In this document: piece by piece, positions 18,060-27,647 of the stretch
Layout of the letters: each line of letters starts with the position of its first letter
How positions within the stretch are numbered: position 1 is the first letter of the stretch
NCBI GenBank assembly: GCA_024636505.1
Contig: JAGXGY010000037.1
Location: 17,048-81,047, forward strand
Origin: Methylobacter sp.
Lineage (GTDB): Bacteria; Pseudomonadota; Gammaproteobacteria; Methylococcales; Methylomonadaceae
DNA length: 64,000 nucleotides
Reading direction: 5' to 3'
Position numbers and translations under genes: made by a program
Notes under the pieces: model-generated
What the model was told of the DNA's origin: nothing
Seen by the model: the letters and a program-made list of their open reading frames with translations, nothing else
The model's database searches: none

Positions 18060-19372
18060 TGCGCATCTATCTGTTAAGTCTTGTTTTTTTAGTCTTTAGC
18101 CAATCGGCCTGGGCCGTTGCAAAAATCGAACATTGGCAAACGCCGCAAGGCAGCCGGGTTTATTATGTGCAGACCGAGGGCCTGCCAATGGTGGACATAC
18201 AGGTGGCTTTCGATGCCGGCAGCGCCCGCGACGGCTATCAGTTCGGCCTGTCGGCATTAACTTCGGCCTTGCTCGACAGCGGTGCAGGATCGTGGAATGC
18301 CGATGACATCGCCCAGCGTTTTGAAAGCGTCGGCGCGCAATTCGGTTCCAGCGTGTCCAACGATATGGCGTCGGTTTCATTGCGTACGTTAACGGATAAG
18401 CCCTTGTTCGATAAGGCGTTAGAGACGATGCAGGTTATTTTGACCCGGCCCGCTTTCAATGAAGCCGATTTCCAGCGGGAAAAAAACCGTACGCTAGCCG
18501 GTTTAAAGCAACAGGAAGAGTCGCCCGCCGCATTGGCCGACATCGCTTTTTATAAGGCTTTGTACGGCGATCATCCTTACGGGCATCCGAGTTCCGGTTC
18601 GATCATCACCGTGTCCGGTTTTGAAGCGGCGGATTTGCGCAATTTTTACCAAAAATATTATGTCGCCGCCAATGCGGTTGTGGTGATTGTCGGCGACCTG
18701 TCCAGAAAACAGGCCGAACTTACCGCCGAGACCTTGCTCTCCGGTTTGCCGACAGGAACAAAGCCGGAGGTGTTGCCGGAAGTGGTCATGCCGGTCAAAG
18801 CAGATCGGCAGCATATCGAATTCCCCTCCTCGCAAACGCATGTACTGGTCGGAATGCCCGGCACTTACCGCAAAGACCCCGATTACTTTACCCTGTATGT
18901 CGGCAATCATATTCTCGGCGGAGGCGGACTGGTGTCCAGGCTGTTTGAGGAAGTCAGGGAAAAACGCGGCCTGGCCTATAGCGCACGCAGTTCGTTTGCG
19001 CCGATGTTTAGGAAAGGGCCGTTCACGATCAGCCTGCAAACCCGCAACGATCAGACCGGGCAAGCGCTGAAGGTACTGAATAAAACCCTGGCCGATTTTA
19101 TCGAGCAGGGGCCGACAAAAGCCGAGCTGATGGCCGCCAAGAAAAACATTACCGGCGGTTTTGCCATGCGTTTCGATACCAATAAAGAACTGGCCAGCTA
19201 TGTGTCGATGATCGGCTTTTATGACATGCCGCTAGATTATCTGGATAGGTTTAGACAAAATATTGAGCAGGTGACGGTAGCGTCGATAAAAGAGGCGTTT
19301 AAGCGCCGCGTTAATCCGCAGTTAATGCAGACCATCACCGTAGGCGGGAGTACTCACGGCAGTGAAAAATAA
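18059..19372 (+). CDS. M16 peptidase family, non-catalytic partner subunit
   Basis: A 437-residue homologue of the preceding protease with its own signal peptide (residues 1-19, ending SAWA). At the position of HxxEH it has FGLSALTSALLDSG, so it cannot bind zinc in the normal way and is expected to be the structural half of a heterodimer. The glycine-rich loop typical of non-catalytic subunits is visible (NHILGGGGLVSRLFEEVREKRGLAY, about 281-305). Translation is coupled to the upstream gene by a 1-base overlap, and its own end overlaps rsmD by 11 bases. Confidence 0.92.
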   Translation: MRIYLLSLVFLVFSQSAWAVAKIEHWQTPQGSRVYYVQTEGLPMVDIQVAFDAGSARDGYQFGLSALTSALLDSGAGSWNADDIAQRFESVGAQFGSSVSNDMASVSLRTLTDKPLFDKALETMQVILTRPAFNEADFQREKNRTLAGLKQQEESPAALADIAFYKALYGDHPYGHPSSGSIITVSGFEAADLRNFYQKYYVAANAVVVIVGDLSRKQAELTAETLLSGLPTGTKPEVLPEVVMPVKADRQHIEFPSSQTHVLVGMPGTYRKDPDYFTLYVGNHILGGGGLVSRLFEEVREKRGLAYSARSSFAPMFRKGPFTISLQTRNDQTGQALKVLNKTLADFIEQGPTKAELMAAKKNITGGFAMRFDTNKELASYVSMIGFYDMPLDYLDRFRQNIEQVTVASIKEAFKRRVNPQLMQTITVGGSTHGSEK

Positions 19373-19925
19373 GCTCAGGATTATCGGCGGCGACTGGCGC
19401 AGTCGGCAGTTAAGTTTTGTCGATGCGCCGGGCTTAAGACCCACGCCGGCTAGAGTCAGAGAAACGCTATTTAACTGGTTGCAGTATGAAATAGTCGGCA
19501 AACACTGCCTGGATTTGTACGCAGGCAGCGGCGCGTTGGGCTTTGAAGCCGCATCCCGAGGCGCCAGGTCGGTCGTCCAGGTAGAAAATAATATTCAGGC
19601 CTGCCGCAGTTTGAAGGACAATGCCCTTGCCTTGTCCGCGACCCGGATAACAGCGGTGCAAAGCGATGTTTTGCGCTATCTGGCCGGGGAGGCGCAGGCC
19701 TTTGACGTGGTGTTTCTTGATCCGCCGTTCGGTCTCGATCTGGTTGTGCAAACCTGTCAACTGTTAGAACAAAACGGCTGGCTGGCCAAGCATGCCAGGA
19801 TTTATGTCGAAACGGAACGGCATTTCGATTTTGCCGACATGCCCGCAAACTGGCGACAGCTGAAGAGTAAGAGCGCTGGCGAAGTCGCTTATCATTTGTT
19901 TGAGCGGGCGGGGGAGCTAAGATGA
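19362..19925 (+). CDS. rsmD: 16S rRNA (guanine966-N2)-methyltransferase
   Basis: Modifies G966 of 16S rRNA. At 187 residues it matches RsmD; it has the N-terminal RIIGGDWRSR segment, the invariant RPTPARVRETLFNWL, a SAM-binding loop (CLDLYAGSGALGFEAASRGA, about 47-66) and the catalytic DPPF (about 121-124). GTG start at 19362, inside the end of the M16 gene, chosen because it gives the family N-terminus (MKNKLRIIGG). Gene order rsmD-coaD-yfhL is common in gammaproteobacteria. Confidence 0.96.
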   Translation: MKNKLRIIGGDWRSRQLSFVDAPGLRPTPARVRETLFNWLQYEIVGKHCLDLYAGSGALGFEAASRGARSVVQVENNIQACRSLKDNALALSATRITAVQSDVLRYLAGEAQAFDVVFLDPPFGLDLVVQTCQLLEQNGWLAKHARIYVETERHFDFADMPANWRQLKSKSAGEVAYHLFERAGELR

Positions 19926-20027
19926 CAGACGAAAAAACAAGGCTACCCCTTGCGCCGCCATAAATGGGCATTTAAACGCTCTCTTTTAGTGCAGATAGTA
20001 TAAAATCGCTTATTTTTTTAAAATTAA

Positions 20028-20519
<492 letters not shown>

Positions 20520-20525
20520 AAAAGT

Positions 20526-21036
<511 letters not shown>

Positions 21037-21060
21037 GTGCTTGATAAGGCGAGCGTGAAT

Positions 21061-21843
21061 CTATTCGCGCTTACCCTGCATTAACCAAGCCAGACTTTCA
21101 GCCGTAGTGCCAACCGGTTTATATTCCGCGCCGACCCATCCCGAATAAGCTGATGTTGCAATGGCTAAAAATACCCGGTCGAAATCAATTTGGCCGGTAC
21201 CGGGTTGCCCCCGTCCGGGGCAATCGGCAAACTGAATGTGACCGATTTTCCTGGCATGTTCGGCAATAAATGCCTCGGGCTTTTCGCCCATCATTTGCAT
21301 GTGATAAATATCGTACTGCATAAACAGCTTCGGGCGGTTCAGCTGCTTTAATATCTCCAGCATTTGCATGCCGCTATCGATGATAAATCCCGGCATGTCG
21401 TGACTATTGACCGCTTCAAAAACCGTGTTAATGTCCAGTGGCGAAAAGGCCTCGACAGCTAACGCCAAGTTTTCCTTAAAAGTTGCCAGATATTGCTCCA
21501 GGCGGCTGTTATCCAGACAGCGCCCCGGCAGGACATTGATGGCTTCCGGTTGTAACTCTTGTGCATATTCGATGGTTTGATCGATGGCCCGCCTGAACTG
21601 AACGCGTTTTTCAGGCACGCAGGCCAATCCCTCGCCGCCTTGTAATAAATCGTCGGCACCGACATTAAACAGAACCAGTTTTAAGTCATGCGCGTCCAGT
21701 TGGTTTTTTATCGCAGCTGTACTTAAGGCGTAAGGAAATTGAATTTCAACCGTATTAAAACCTGCTTGCTTGGCGGCCTTAAAGCGGTCAATCAGCGGTA
21801 CTTCGGTAAATAACAGGCTCAGATTGGCGGTAAAATCAAGCAT
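21061..21843 (-). CDS. hyi: Hydroxypyruvate isomerase
   Basis: Xylose-isomerase-type TIM barrel of 260 residues that interconverts hydroxypyruvate and tartronate semialdehyde. Family landmarks: N-terminal MLDFTANLSLLFTEVPLIDRF, NVLPGR, the metal-site glutamate in VFEAVNSHDMPGFII, HMQMMGE, and HIQFADCPGRGQPGTGQIDF with the second metal-site residues. The start ATG overlaps the end of glxR by 8 bases, so the two are translated as a unit. Together with GlxR it links hydroxypyruvate or glyoxylate-derived tartronate semialdehyde to glycerate; no glyoxylate carboligase gene is in the window. Confidence 0.93.
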   Translation of the reverse strand: MLDFTANLSLLFTEVPLIDRFKAAKQAGFNTVEIQFPYALSTAAIKNQLDAHDLKLVLFNVGADDLLQGGEGLACVPEKRVQFRRAIDQTIEYAQELQPEAINVLPGRCLDNSRLEQYLATFKENLALAVEAFSPLDINTVFEAVNSHDMPGFIIDSGMQMLEILKQLNRPKLFMQYDIYHMQMMGEKPEAFIAEHARKIGHIQFADCPGRGQPGTGQIDFDRVFLAIATSAYSGWVGAEYKPVGTTAESLAWLMQGKRE

Positions 21844-22720
21844 CGGTTTTGGTGTACAGTTTGATTAAAGTGGCCGGGTCTTGTTCCCGATAACCTTGAC
21901 TGCCGTGCAGTTGCATCAGCTGCGAGGCCAGTGCGGACATGGGAATGGCATTGCCCTGTTTGACCGATAAATCAACCGCCATGTTCAAATCTTTCAATAG
22001 GGTTTTAACCCGCCATTTGACCGGCTCAAAGGTTCCGGCTGCCATTTCAGCGCCGACAATTTGCAAGGGCTTGGAGTCGGCAAAACCGCCTGCCAGTGCC
22101 GCAGGTATTTGCTGGGTATCAACACCGGCTTGTTTGGCCAGCGCCATCATTTCGGCGATAACCAGCACATTGCAACTGACGATCATTTGATTGCATATCT
22201 TGGTCGTCTGGCCGCTGCCCACTTCGCCCATACGGGTTAATTGCTGATAAAGAGGCGCCAGAACCAGTCGGGCAATATCGATATGTTCGACACTGCCTCC
22301 CGCCATAATTGCCAGACTGCCCAGTTCTGCACCGGCAACGCCGCCGGAAACCGGCGCATCAACCCAGCCCATTGCGCATTGTTGATGCAATAGCGCGGCT
22401 AATTGCCGGGTGTTTTCCGGGTGGATGCTGGATAGGTCAATCAGCAATTTGCCTGCGGTACCGTTTGGTGCAATATCGTTGCGGACAATGGATTCTACGA
22501 CCTTTGTGTCGGCCAGACACAGGATAATGACCTCGGAGGCTCCGACTAATTCGGCAACGGATGCGCAGGCTGTAGCACCGGCATCGGTGACCGGCCGGAG
22601 CTTTTCAACAGTGCGGTTCCAGACATTGACGCAAAAGCCTGCATCCAGCAAACGTAAAGTCATCGGCTTGCCCATCAGGCCGATACCGATGAAGCCGAGG
22701 GTGGGTTTTTTATCTGTCAT
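21836..22720 (-). CDS. glxR: 2-hydroxy-3-oxopropionate (tartronate semialdehyde) reductase
   Basis: NAD(P)H-dependent beta-hydroxyacid dehydrogenase of 294 residues. Rossmann motif GFIGIGLMGKPMTLRLLDAG (9-28), substrate signature DAPVSGGVAGAELGSLAIMAGG (about 118-139) and the catalytic lysine in GSGQTTKICNQM (about 168-179) are visible. Reduces tartronate semialdehyde to glycerate. Paired with hyi. GarR-type subgroup is equally possible from sequence. Confidence 0.92.
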   Translation of the reverse strand: MTDKKPTLGFIGIGLMGKPMTLRLLDAGFCVNVWNRTVEKLRPVTDAGATACASVAELVGASEVIILCLADTKVVESIVRNDIAPNGTAGKLLIDLSSIHPENTRQLAALLHQQCAMGWVDAPVSGGVAGAELGSLAIMAGGSVEHIDIARLVLAPLYQQLTRMGEVGSGQTTKICNQMIVSCNVLVIAEMMALAKQAGVDTQQIPAALAGGFADSKPLQIVGAEMAAGTFEPVKWRVKTLLKDLNMAVDLSVKQGNAIPMSALASQLMQLHGSQGYREQDPATLIKLYTKTDA

Positions 22721-22813
22721 GGTATTAATTGGCCCGGTTAATATTCAAAATGGAAACGACACAGCGGCGTTAACGATAAGTTCTACGATATAATGTTCGG
22801 TTGAGGCTGGCCT

Positions 22814-22919
22814 AGTATTCAGTCAATTTAGACATGACGGGTGCCTGTCACTGTGGGGGCGGCTTTAGCCGCCCCCACATCCAGTTGCTTAGCCGTCAGA
22901 ATAAAGTTGACTGAGTACT
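22814..22919. repeat. 106-bp palindromic element
   Basis: A nested inverted repeat. The core is a perfect 13-bp stem tgtgggggcggct (22852-22864 with 22867-22879, 2-base loop). The outside arms agtattcagtcaattta (from 22814) and the complement of 22903-22919 match with two transitions. Located in the leader of efpL. No target duplication seen. Likely a REP/MITE-type repeat. Confidence 0.65.
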
Positions 22920-22993
22920 TGGTTGCCGGAAATTTTTTAATATATAAACCCTTGCTGCGTTTTGCCGGCAAGTTTAATCGAGAAGAGGTTTGC

Positions 22994-23560
22994 GTGGCAA
23001 AGGCTAGTGATTTAAAAAGGGGCATGGTGGTTGAAATAAACGGCATACCGCATGCGGTTAAGCAGGTCGATGCGAAAAGTCCATCGTCCCGTGGCGCGTC
23101 AACGTTGTACAAGATTCGTTTTACCAATCTTAAAACCGGTCAGAAACTGGATGAGTCGTTAAAAGGGGATGATTTCTTTAAGGATGCCGACTTGGTGCGG
23201 GCCAAGGTGCAGTTTTCTTATATTGACGGTGATAATTATATCTTTATGGATATGGAAGATTATACCCAGTACACCTTGAGTAGTGCCGATCTGGAAGGTC
23301 AAATCGACTATTTGACCGAAGGCCTGGAAGGTATTGTGGCCTTGTTGATAGACGGTGAGATATTGGCTGTTGAATTACCCAGTTCCGTGATGTTGGCGAT
23401 AGTGGAAACGGCTCCGGCCATTAAGGGCGCGACCGCGTCAGGGCGTACCAAAACCGCCAGATTAACTACCGGCTTGGAGGTTCAGGTGCCCGAATATCTG
23501 GAGCCTGAGGAATTGATTAAGATTAATACCGACAGCGGAAAATTCATGTCACGCGGGTAA
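22994..23560 (+). CDS. efpL: Elongation factor P-like protein (EfpL/YeiP)
   Basis: Ribosome-binding paralogue of EF-P that relieves stalling at certain proline-containing and related motifs. The GTG at 22994, preceded by AGAAGAGG, gives 188 residues beginning MAKASDLKRGMVV; the longer upstream frame is not coding. The loop that in EF-P carries a modified lysine reads AKSPSSRGAS here, with Arg, the EfpL/YeiP hallmark. KOW-like N-domain plus two OB domains (about 65-125 and 130-186) are present, ending at the conserved KINTDSGKFMSR. Confidence 0.95.
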   Translation: MAKASDLKRGMVVEINGIPHAVKQVDAKSPSSRGASTLYKIRFTNLKTGQKLDESLKGDDFFKDADLVRAKVQFSYIDGDNYIFMDMEDYTQYTLSSADLEGQIDYLTEGLEGIVALLIDGEILAVELPSSVMLAIVETAPAIKGATASGRTKTARLTTGLEVQVPEYLEPEELIKINTDSGKFMSRG

Positions 23561-23565
23561 TCGTC

Positions 23566-24705
23566 ATGTCTAATCGGTTAAGCGTTGCTCAAGGCGAGTT
23601 CGAACTCAACCGGCTGCCAACACGGCCGCGAGAGTTGTTGCGCGCTTGGGATGCGGCGGATGAATATCTGCTTAACGCGCTGGCAGAAGAATTAACACTG
23701 CCTGATGCAGCGCGCATTTTGATCGTGAATGACGGTTTTGGTGCGCTGACGGTAGCATTAAATGCTTTACGGCCTGATGCGGTATCGGATTCCTATTTGT
23801 CTCAGCAGGCCACAAGGCTCAATCTGGCAGCTAATAACCTGCCTGAGCAACATGTCAGCTTGCTGCATAGCCTTGAGCCGTTGCAGGGTATCTTTGATCT
23901 GGTATTAATTAAGGTACCGAAGACGCTGGCATTATTGGAAGACCAGTTGATACGTTTGCATTCGCATTTAACACCGTCAACTCAGGTCGTGGTCGCCGGC
24001 ATGATTAAACACTTGCCGCCTTCGGTTTGGAAGTTACTGGAGCGTTTGCTTGGGCCGACCACAACCTCGCCGGCAAGAAAGAAGGCGAGGCTGATTTTTG
24101 CAACGCTTGATAGCGGATTGATTGTGCCGCCTAGTCCCTATCCGGTCAGTTATCGGCTTGAAAACACCGATTATCTGATTAGTAACCACGCCAACGTATT
24201 TTCGCGAGACAGTCTGGATATAGGAACGCGCTTTTTTCTTCAGCATCTCCCCTTTCGGCAGCATGCTGGCGATATTATCGATTTGGGCTGCGGTAACGGC
24301 CTGGTCGGTTTAATTGCCGCCGAACGCAGTCCGGAGGCGACTGTGTGTTTTGTTGACGAGTCCTTTATGGCAGTGGCATCGGCCAGGGACAATTTTTATC
24401 GTGTATTTAAAGAGCAGCGCGCGGCGACTTTTTGTGTCGGTGACGGCTTGATGAATTTTGAGTCAGCGTCGGCCGACCTGATTCTTTGCAATCCGCCTTT
24501 TCACCAGCAAAATACGGTGGGCGATCAGATTGCAGTCGGCTTGTTTAAACAGTCGCGCAGGGTATTGCGTAAAGAGGGAGAATTATGGGTAATCGGCAAT
24601 CGGCATCTGAATTATCACAATTATCTTGACCGTTTTTTTGGCGGACACTCGGTCGTTGCATCCAACTCGAAATTCGTTATTGTGAAGGCCGTTTTGAAAG
24701 GTTGA
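23566..24705 (+). CDS. rlmG: 23S rRNA (guanine1835-N2)-methyltransferase
   Basis: Two-domain methyltransferase of 379 residues: an N-terminal inactive MTase-like half and a C-terminal catalytic half with IIDLGCGNGLVGLIAAERSP (about 238-257), a SAM-contact Asp in VCFVDES, and the N2-guanine signature NPPFHQ (about 309-314). Length matches RlmG rather than the shorter RsmC. Starts 6 bases after efpL, so both are probably one transcript. Confidence 0.9.
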   Translation: MSNRLSVAQGEFELNRLPTRPRELLRAWDAADEYLLNALAEELTLPDAARILIVNDGFGALTVALNALRPDAVSDSYLSQQATRLNLAANNLPEQHVSLLHSLEPLQGIFDLVLIKVPKTLALLEDQLIRLHSHLTPSTQVVVAGMIKHLPPSVWKLLERLLGPTTTSPARKKARLIFATLDSGLIVPPSPYPVSYRLENTDYLISNHANVFSRDSLDIGTRFFLQHLPFRQHAGDIIDLGCGNGLVGLIAAERSPEATVCFVDESFMAVASARDNFYRVFKEQRAATFCVGDGLMNFESASADLILCNPPFHQQNTVGDQIAVGLFKQSRRVLRKEGELWVIGNRHLNYHNYLDRFFGGHSVVASNSKFVIVKAVLKG

Positions 24706-24739
24706 TTTGCTGGGCAGGCGGAAAAAACAGATAAAAAAA

Positions 24740-24767
24740 CTCCCGATGCTAATAAAAGTACCGGGAG
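24740..24767 (-). terminator. Intrinsic terminator for the small membrane-protein gene
   Basis: On the minus strand ctcccg...cgggag is followed by a run of seven T (24733-24739 read in reverse). On the plus strand there is no T-run. It would end a leftward transcript that starts at 25200 and covers the 50-aa gene. Confidence 0.55.
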
Positions 24768-24830
24768 AAAGGGGTCAAACAGGAGAGAGTCTGCTTGAAG
24801 TAGGATGCCAGGAGATAATGTTTCTATCCA

Positions 24831-24876
24831 CCGACCTCATTTGTTGATGGCTTTGTCATTCGACAGATGAGGTCGG
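24831..24876. repeat. Palindromic repeat, copy 1
   Basis: 17-base arms (24831-24847 and 24860-24876), differing at two G-T pair-compatible positions, around a 12-base loop. The sequence tccaccgacctc...gatgaggtcgg recurs in shortened form at 49987-50017. Three more small hairpins follow in the same gap: gcctcc/ggaggt (24884-24905), aacgatg/catcgtt (24917-24936) and tccct/aggga (24951-24965). Confidence 0.55.
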
Positions 24877-24998
24877 CAGATTGCCTCCCCGTGAACGAGG
24901 AGGTTGTCAGAGGATAACGATGCTAATACATCGTTGTCAAATCTAGCGATTCCCTAAAAAGGGAGGTTCCAAACCAATAAGGAAATTTGATGAAAAAC

Positions 24999-25151
24999 TC
25001 AGTCGTGCGAACTGCGATTCAACAACATATTGCTGAATAGAGCAGCCGAGCCGAACATAATCGTTGAAACAATGAATTCGCCGGAAATAAAACCTAAAAT
25101 ACCCATGATAAACGTGAGCCCTATTAGAATATCTCTGTGAAGATCAGTCAT
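24999..25151 (-). CDS. Small membrane protein, 50 residues, unknown function
   Basis: Reading the minus strand from ATG 25149-25151 gives a 50-residue protein: a polar start (MTDLHRD), a long hydrophobic stretch (about residues 8-43, interrupted by a Gly-Glu near the middle, so one long helix or a short hairpin) and a charged tail (NRSSHD). AAAGGA lies 8 bases before the ATG, and a near-consensus sigma-70 promoter lies 50 bases further up (25203-25231). A hairpin with T-run closes the unit at 24740. I know no family for it. Promoter, ribosome-binding site, membrane-type composition and terminator together make a real gene likely. Confidence 0.6.
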   Translation of the reverse strand: MTDLHRDILIGLTFIMGILGFISGEFIVSTIMFGSAALFSNMLLNRSSHD

Positions 25152-25202
25152 TTTAAATATCCTTTACTATGTTGTAGGAACGAATTAAACAGCTTGGAAT
25201 AC

Positions 25203-25231
25203 ACTATACATACGTGCTTATTGGTTGACAA
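25203..25231 (-). promoter_or_regulatory. Sigma-70-type promoter of the 50-aa gene
   Basis: On the minus strand TTGTCA (25226-25231) and TATAGT (25203-25208) are separated by exactly 17 bases. Transcription would start near 25195, giving a leader of about 45 bases. Confidence 0.6.
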
Positions 25232-25502
25232 TGCCTGTAATTATTGATTAATAGTTTCCTGGTTGTATATGATCGGTTTTTAGACGTGGCGTATTTTATC
25301 GCTAAATATCGGAAAAACCGGACGAAATGCATAGAACCGGTTTGATGGCGAATATTCTGCAGTGATCTTGCTGTAAGCCTTAAATGACATTGCCTTGCAG
25401 TCGCTGGCTTTGGATAATAGTCATTATGATTTTCTGTTTTCAGTAGAAAACAACTTAAACGAATTAATTTAGCTTTGTCATGACAAAGCGCGAGACGAGG
25501 AT
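25232..25502. promoter_or_regulatory. glgX upstream region with an 18-bp perfect palindrome
   Basis: gctttgtcatgacaaagc (25472-25489) is a perfect palindrome ending 13 bases before the glgX ATG and just ahead of its GACGAGG ribosome-binding site. A dimeric repressor operator or a translation-affecting hairpin would both fit. Nothing else recognisable lies in this gap. Confidence 0.45.
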
Positions 25503-27593
25503 ATGCAAAAAGAATACCAGTTAAGTCCGGGGAATCCTTACCCTTCAGGCTCCAGAGCTAAAAACAAGGGGGTCAATTTCTCCATTTTCAGCCGCTATGC
25601 AACGCATGTGGAGCTGTTGCTTTTTGATAGCTCGGATTGTGACGAACCCTTTCAAACCATCGTGTTGCAGGAAGATATTAACTGCACTTTTTTTTCCTGG
25701 CATGTTTATGTGGTCGGATTACCGGCGGGCATATGGTATGCGTGGCGCATGGACGGACCTAATCAAGTCCGTGAAGCGGGATTGCATTTTGATAAAGACA
25801 AACAATTGATCGATCCTTGGGCGCGCGCCGTCAGTGATAAGCGTTGGAGTCGCAAGGCAGCGTGTATGCCGGGCGACAATAAACTTACCGCCATGCGTTG
25901 CGTTGTCACTGACGATCGTTACGATTGGGAAGGCGATATGCCGCTACGCATTCGCAGCGAAAGGGCTATTGTTTACGAACTGCATGTCGGCGGTTTTACC
26001 CGGCATTCTTCTTCAAAAGTCGATCATCCGGGTACTTTTTCCGGGTTGATTGAAAAAATTCCTTATCTGAAAGCACTCGGCATTACTCATGTTGAATTAT
26101 TGCCGGTGATGGCTTTCGATGAACAGGATGTTCCTAAGAACACGGCCGATAGGGGGCTGAAGAATTACTGGGGTTACAGTACTCACAGTTTCTTTAGTCC
26201 GCATCCAGGCTACTGCGTCACCCCGGAGCAGGGTACTCATGTGCAGGAGTTTCGCGATCTGGTCAAAGCGCTGCATCAGGCCGGTATCGGCGTTATTATG
26301 GATGTGGTGTTTAACCATACCGCAGAGGCGGGTGCCGACGGTCCGATCATTAATTTCAGGGGCATAGGCGATGATATTTTTTACCATCACGATAAGGCGA
26401 ATAAGAGCATTCTTCATGATTATACCGGTTGCGGCAACACGGTAAACGCCAATCATCCGCTGGTGGCCAATTTTATTATTAAGTGTCTGGAATATTGGGT
26501 CAGGGAAATGCATGTCGATGGTTTTCGCTTTGATCTGGCCAGTGCTTTAGCCCGAGGGGAGGGAGGTAAGGTTTTGCACGATCCGCCTTTGCTGTGGGGT
26601 ATCGAACTTTCAGCGCGGCTGGCCAAAACCAAGCTGATTGCCGAGGCCTGGGATGCGGCAGGTCTGTATCAGGTCGGCAGTTTTCCCGGTTATCGCTGGG
26701 CTGAATGGAACGGTAGATACCGGGACGTTATCCGGCGTTATGTACGGGGCGATAATGGCTTGATCAACGAGCTTGCAACCCGCCTTTGCGGCAGTAACGA
26801 TTTGTATGAACACAAAGGCCGACTGCCTATTAACAGTATTAATTTCGTCACCTGTCACGACGGTTTCACTTTGTACGATTTGTTCAGTTATAACGAAAAA
26901 CATAATGAGGCTAACGGTGAAAATAATCAGGACGGCTGTAATCATAGTTTAAGTTTTAATTATGGCGTTGAGGGTGAAACCGACGACCCAAATATTTTGG
27001 CATTGCGTAGAAAACAGGCGAAAAATGTTTTTGCTATGTTGTTACTCAGTCATGGCGTTCCGATGTTACTGGCGGGCGACGAGTTATTAAACAGCCAGGG
27101 CGGAAATAATAATTGTTATTGCCAGGATAATGAATTGTCCTGGATAGACTGGAATATGGCGGAGAAAAATGCCGATATGCTGCGCTTTGTTCAACTGATG
27201 ATAGCGTTGCGCAAAAGACATCCTGCTATCATGCGGCGGCGTTTTTTGACCGGTAAACCGGTTAATGGCCGAGGCATAGCCGAAATTCAGTGGCATGGCA
27301 CCGAGCTTAACAAGCCGTTATGGGATGATCCGGAAGCCAGGATTCTGGCATTTACCCTGGCAGGTATAGAAAATAACGAACCCGACCTGCATGTGGTGAT
27401 GAATATGTCGGATCAACAAGTGACCATTGAGTTGCCGGTCATTGCCGCTCGCCTATGGTGTCTGTCTTTGGACTCATCGTTGCCATCACTGCAGGATATT
27501 ATCGACATACAAGAGCAAAAGCTGTTGCATGAAAATTTTTATTCGGTAAACAGCCGGGCTGTTGTGGTTTTTGAAAATCGCATTGTCGAATAG
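25503..27593 (+). CDS. glgX: Glycogen debranching enzyme, GlgX/isoamylase type (GH13_11)
   Basis: Hydrolyses alpha-1,6 branch points of glycogen. 696 residues: an N-terminal CBM48-like domain (about 15-115; VNFSIFSRYATHVELLLFD, WYAWRMDGP), then the GH13 barrel with the four conserved regions: DVVFNHTAE (about 263), DGFRFDLASAL with the nucleophile Asp (about 340), the acid/base Glu in LIAEAWDAAG (about 379) and VTCHDGFTL (about 451). The C-terminus is a short beta domain. Start ATG after GACGAGG. Isolated from the rest of the glycogen genes by about 6 kb; convergent with the Usp gene over a shared terminator. Confidence 0.94.
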   Translation: MQKEYQLSPGNPYPSGSRAKNKGVNFSIFSRYATHVELLLFDSSDCDEPFQTIVLQEDINCTFFSWHVYVVGLPAGIWYAWRMDGPNQVREAGLHFDKDKQLIDPWARAVSDKRWSRKAACMPGDNKLTAMRCVVTDDRYDWEGDMPLRIRSERAIVYELHVGGFTRHSSSKVDHPGTFSGLIEKIPYLKALGITHVELLPVMAFDEQDVPKNTADRGLKNYWGYSTHSFFSPHPGYCVTPEQGTHVQEFRDLVKALHQAGIGVIMDVVFNHTAEAGADGPIINFRGIGDDIFYHHDKANKSILHDYTGCGNTVNANHPLVANFIIKCLEYWVREMHVDGFRFDLASALARGEGGKVLHDPPLLWGIELSARLAKTKLIAEAWDAAGLYQVGSFPGYRWAEWNGRYRDVIRRYVRGDNGLINELATRLCGSNDLYEHKGRLPINSINFVTCHDGFTLYDLFSYNEKHNEANGENNQDGCNHSLSFNYGVEGETDDPNILALRRKQAKNVFAMLLLSHGVPMLLAGDELLNSQGGNNNCYCQDNELSWIDWNMAEKNADMLRFVQLMIALRKRHPAIMRRRFLTGKPVNGRGIAEIQWHGTELNKPLWDDPEARILAFTLAGIENNEPDLHVVMNMSDQQVTIELPVIAARLWCLSLDSSLPSLQDIIDIQEQKLLHENFYSVNSRAVVVFENRIVE

Positions 27594-27608
27594 GGTGTAA
27601 TTGGCGGG

Positions 27609-27636
27609 TAAGAGGCTCCTTTGACGAGCCTCTTTA
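27609..27636. terminator. Bidirectional terminator between glgX and usp
   Basis: agaggctc (27611-27618) and gagcctct (27626-27633) with a 7-base loop, followed by TTATTTC on the plus strand, between two convergent genes. Confidence 0.7.
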
Positions 27637-27647
27637 TTTCTTCAGTT

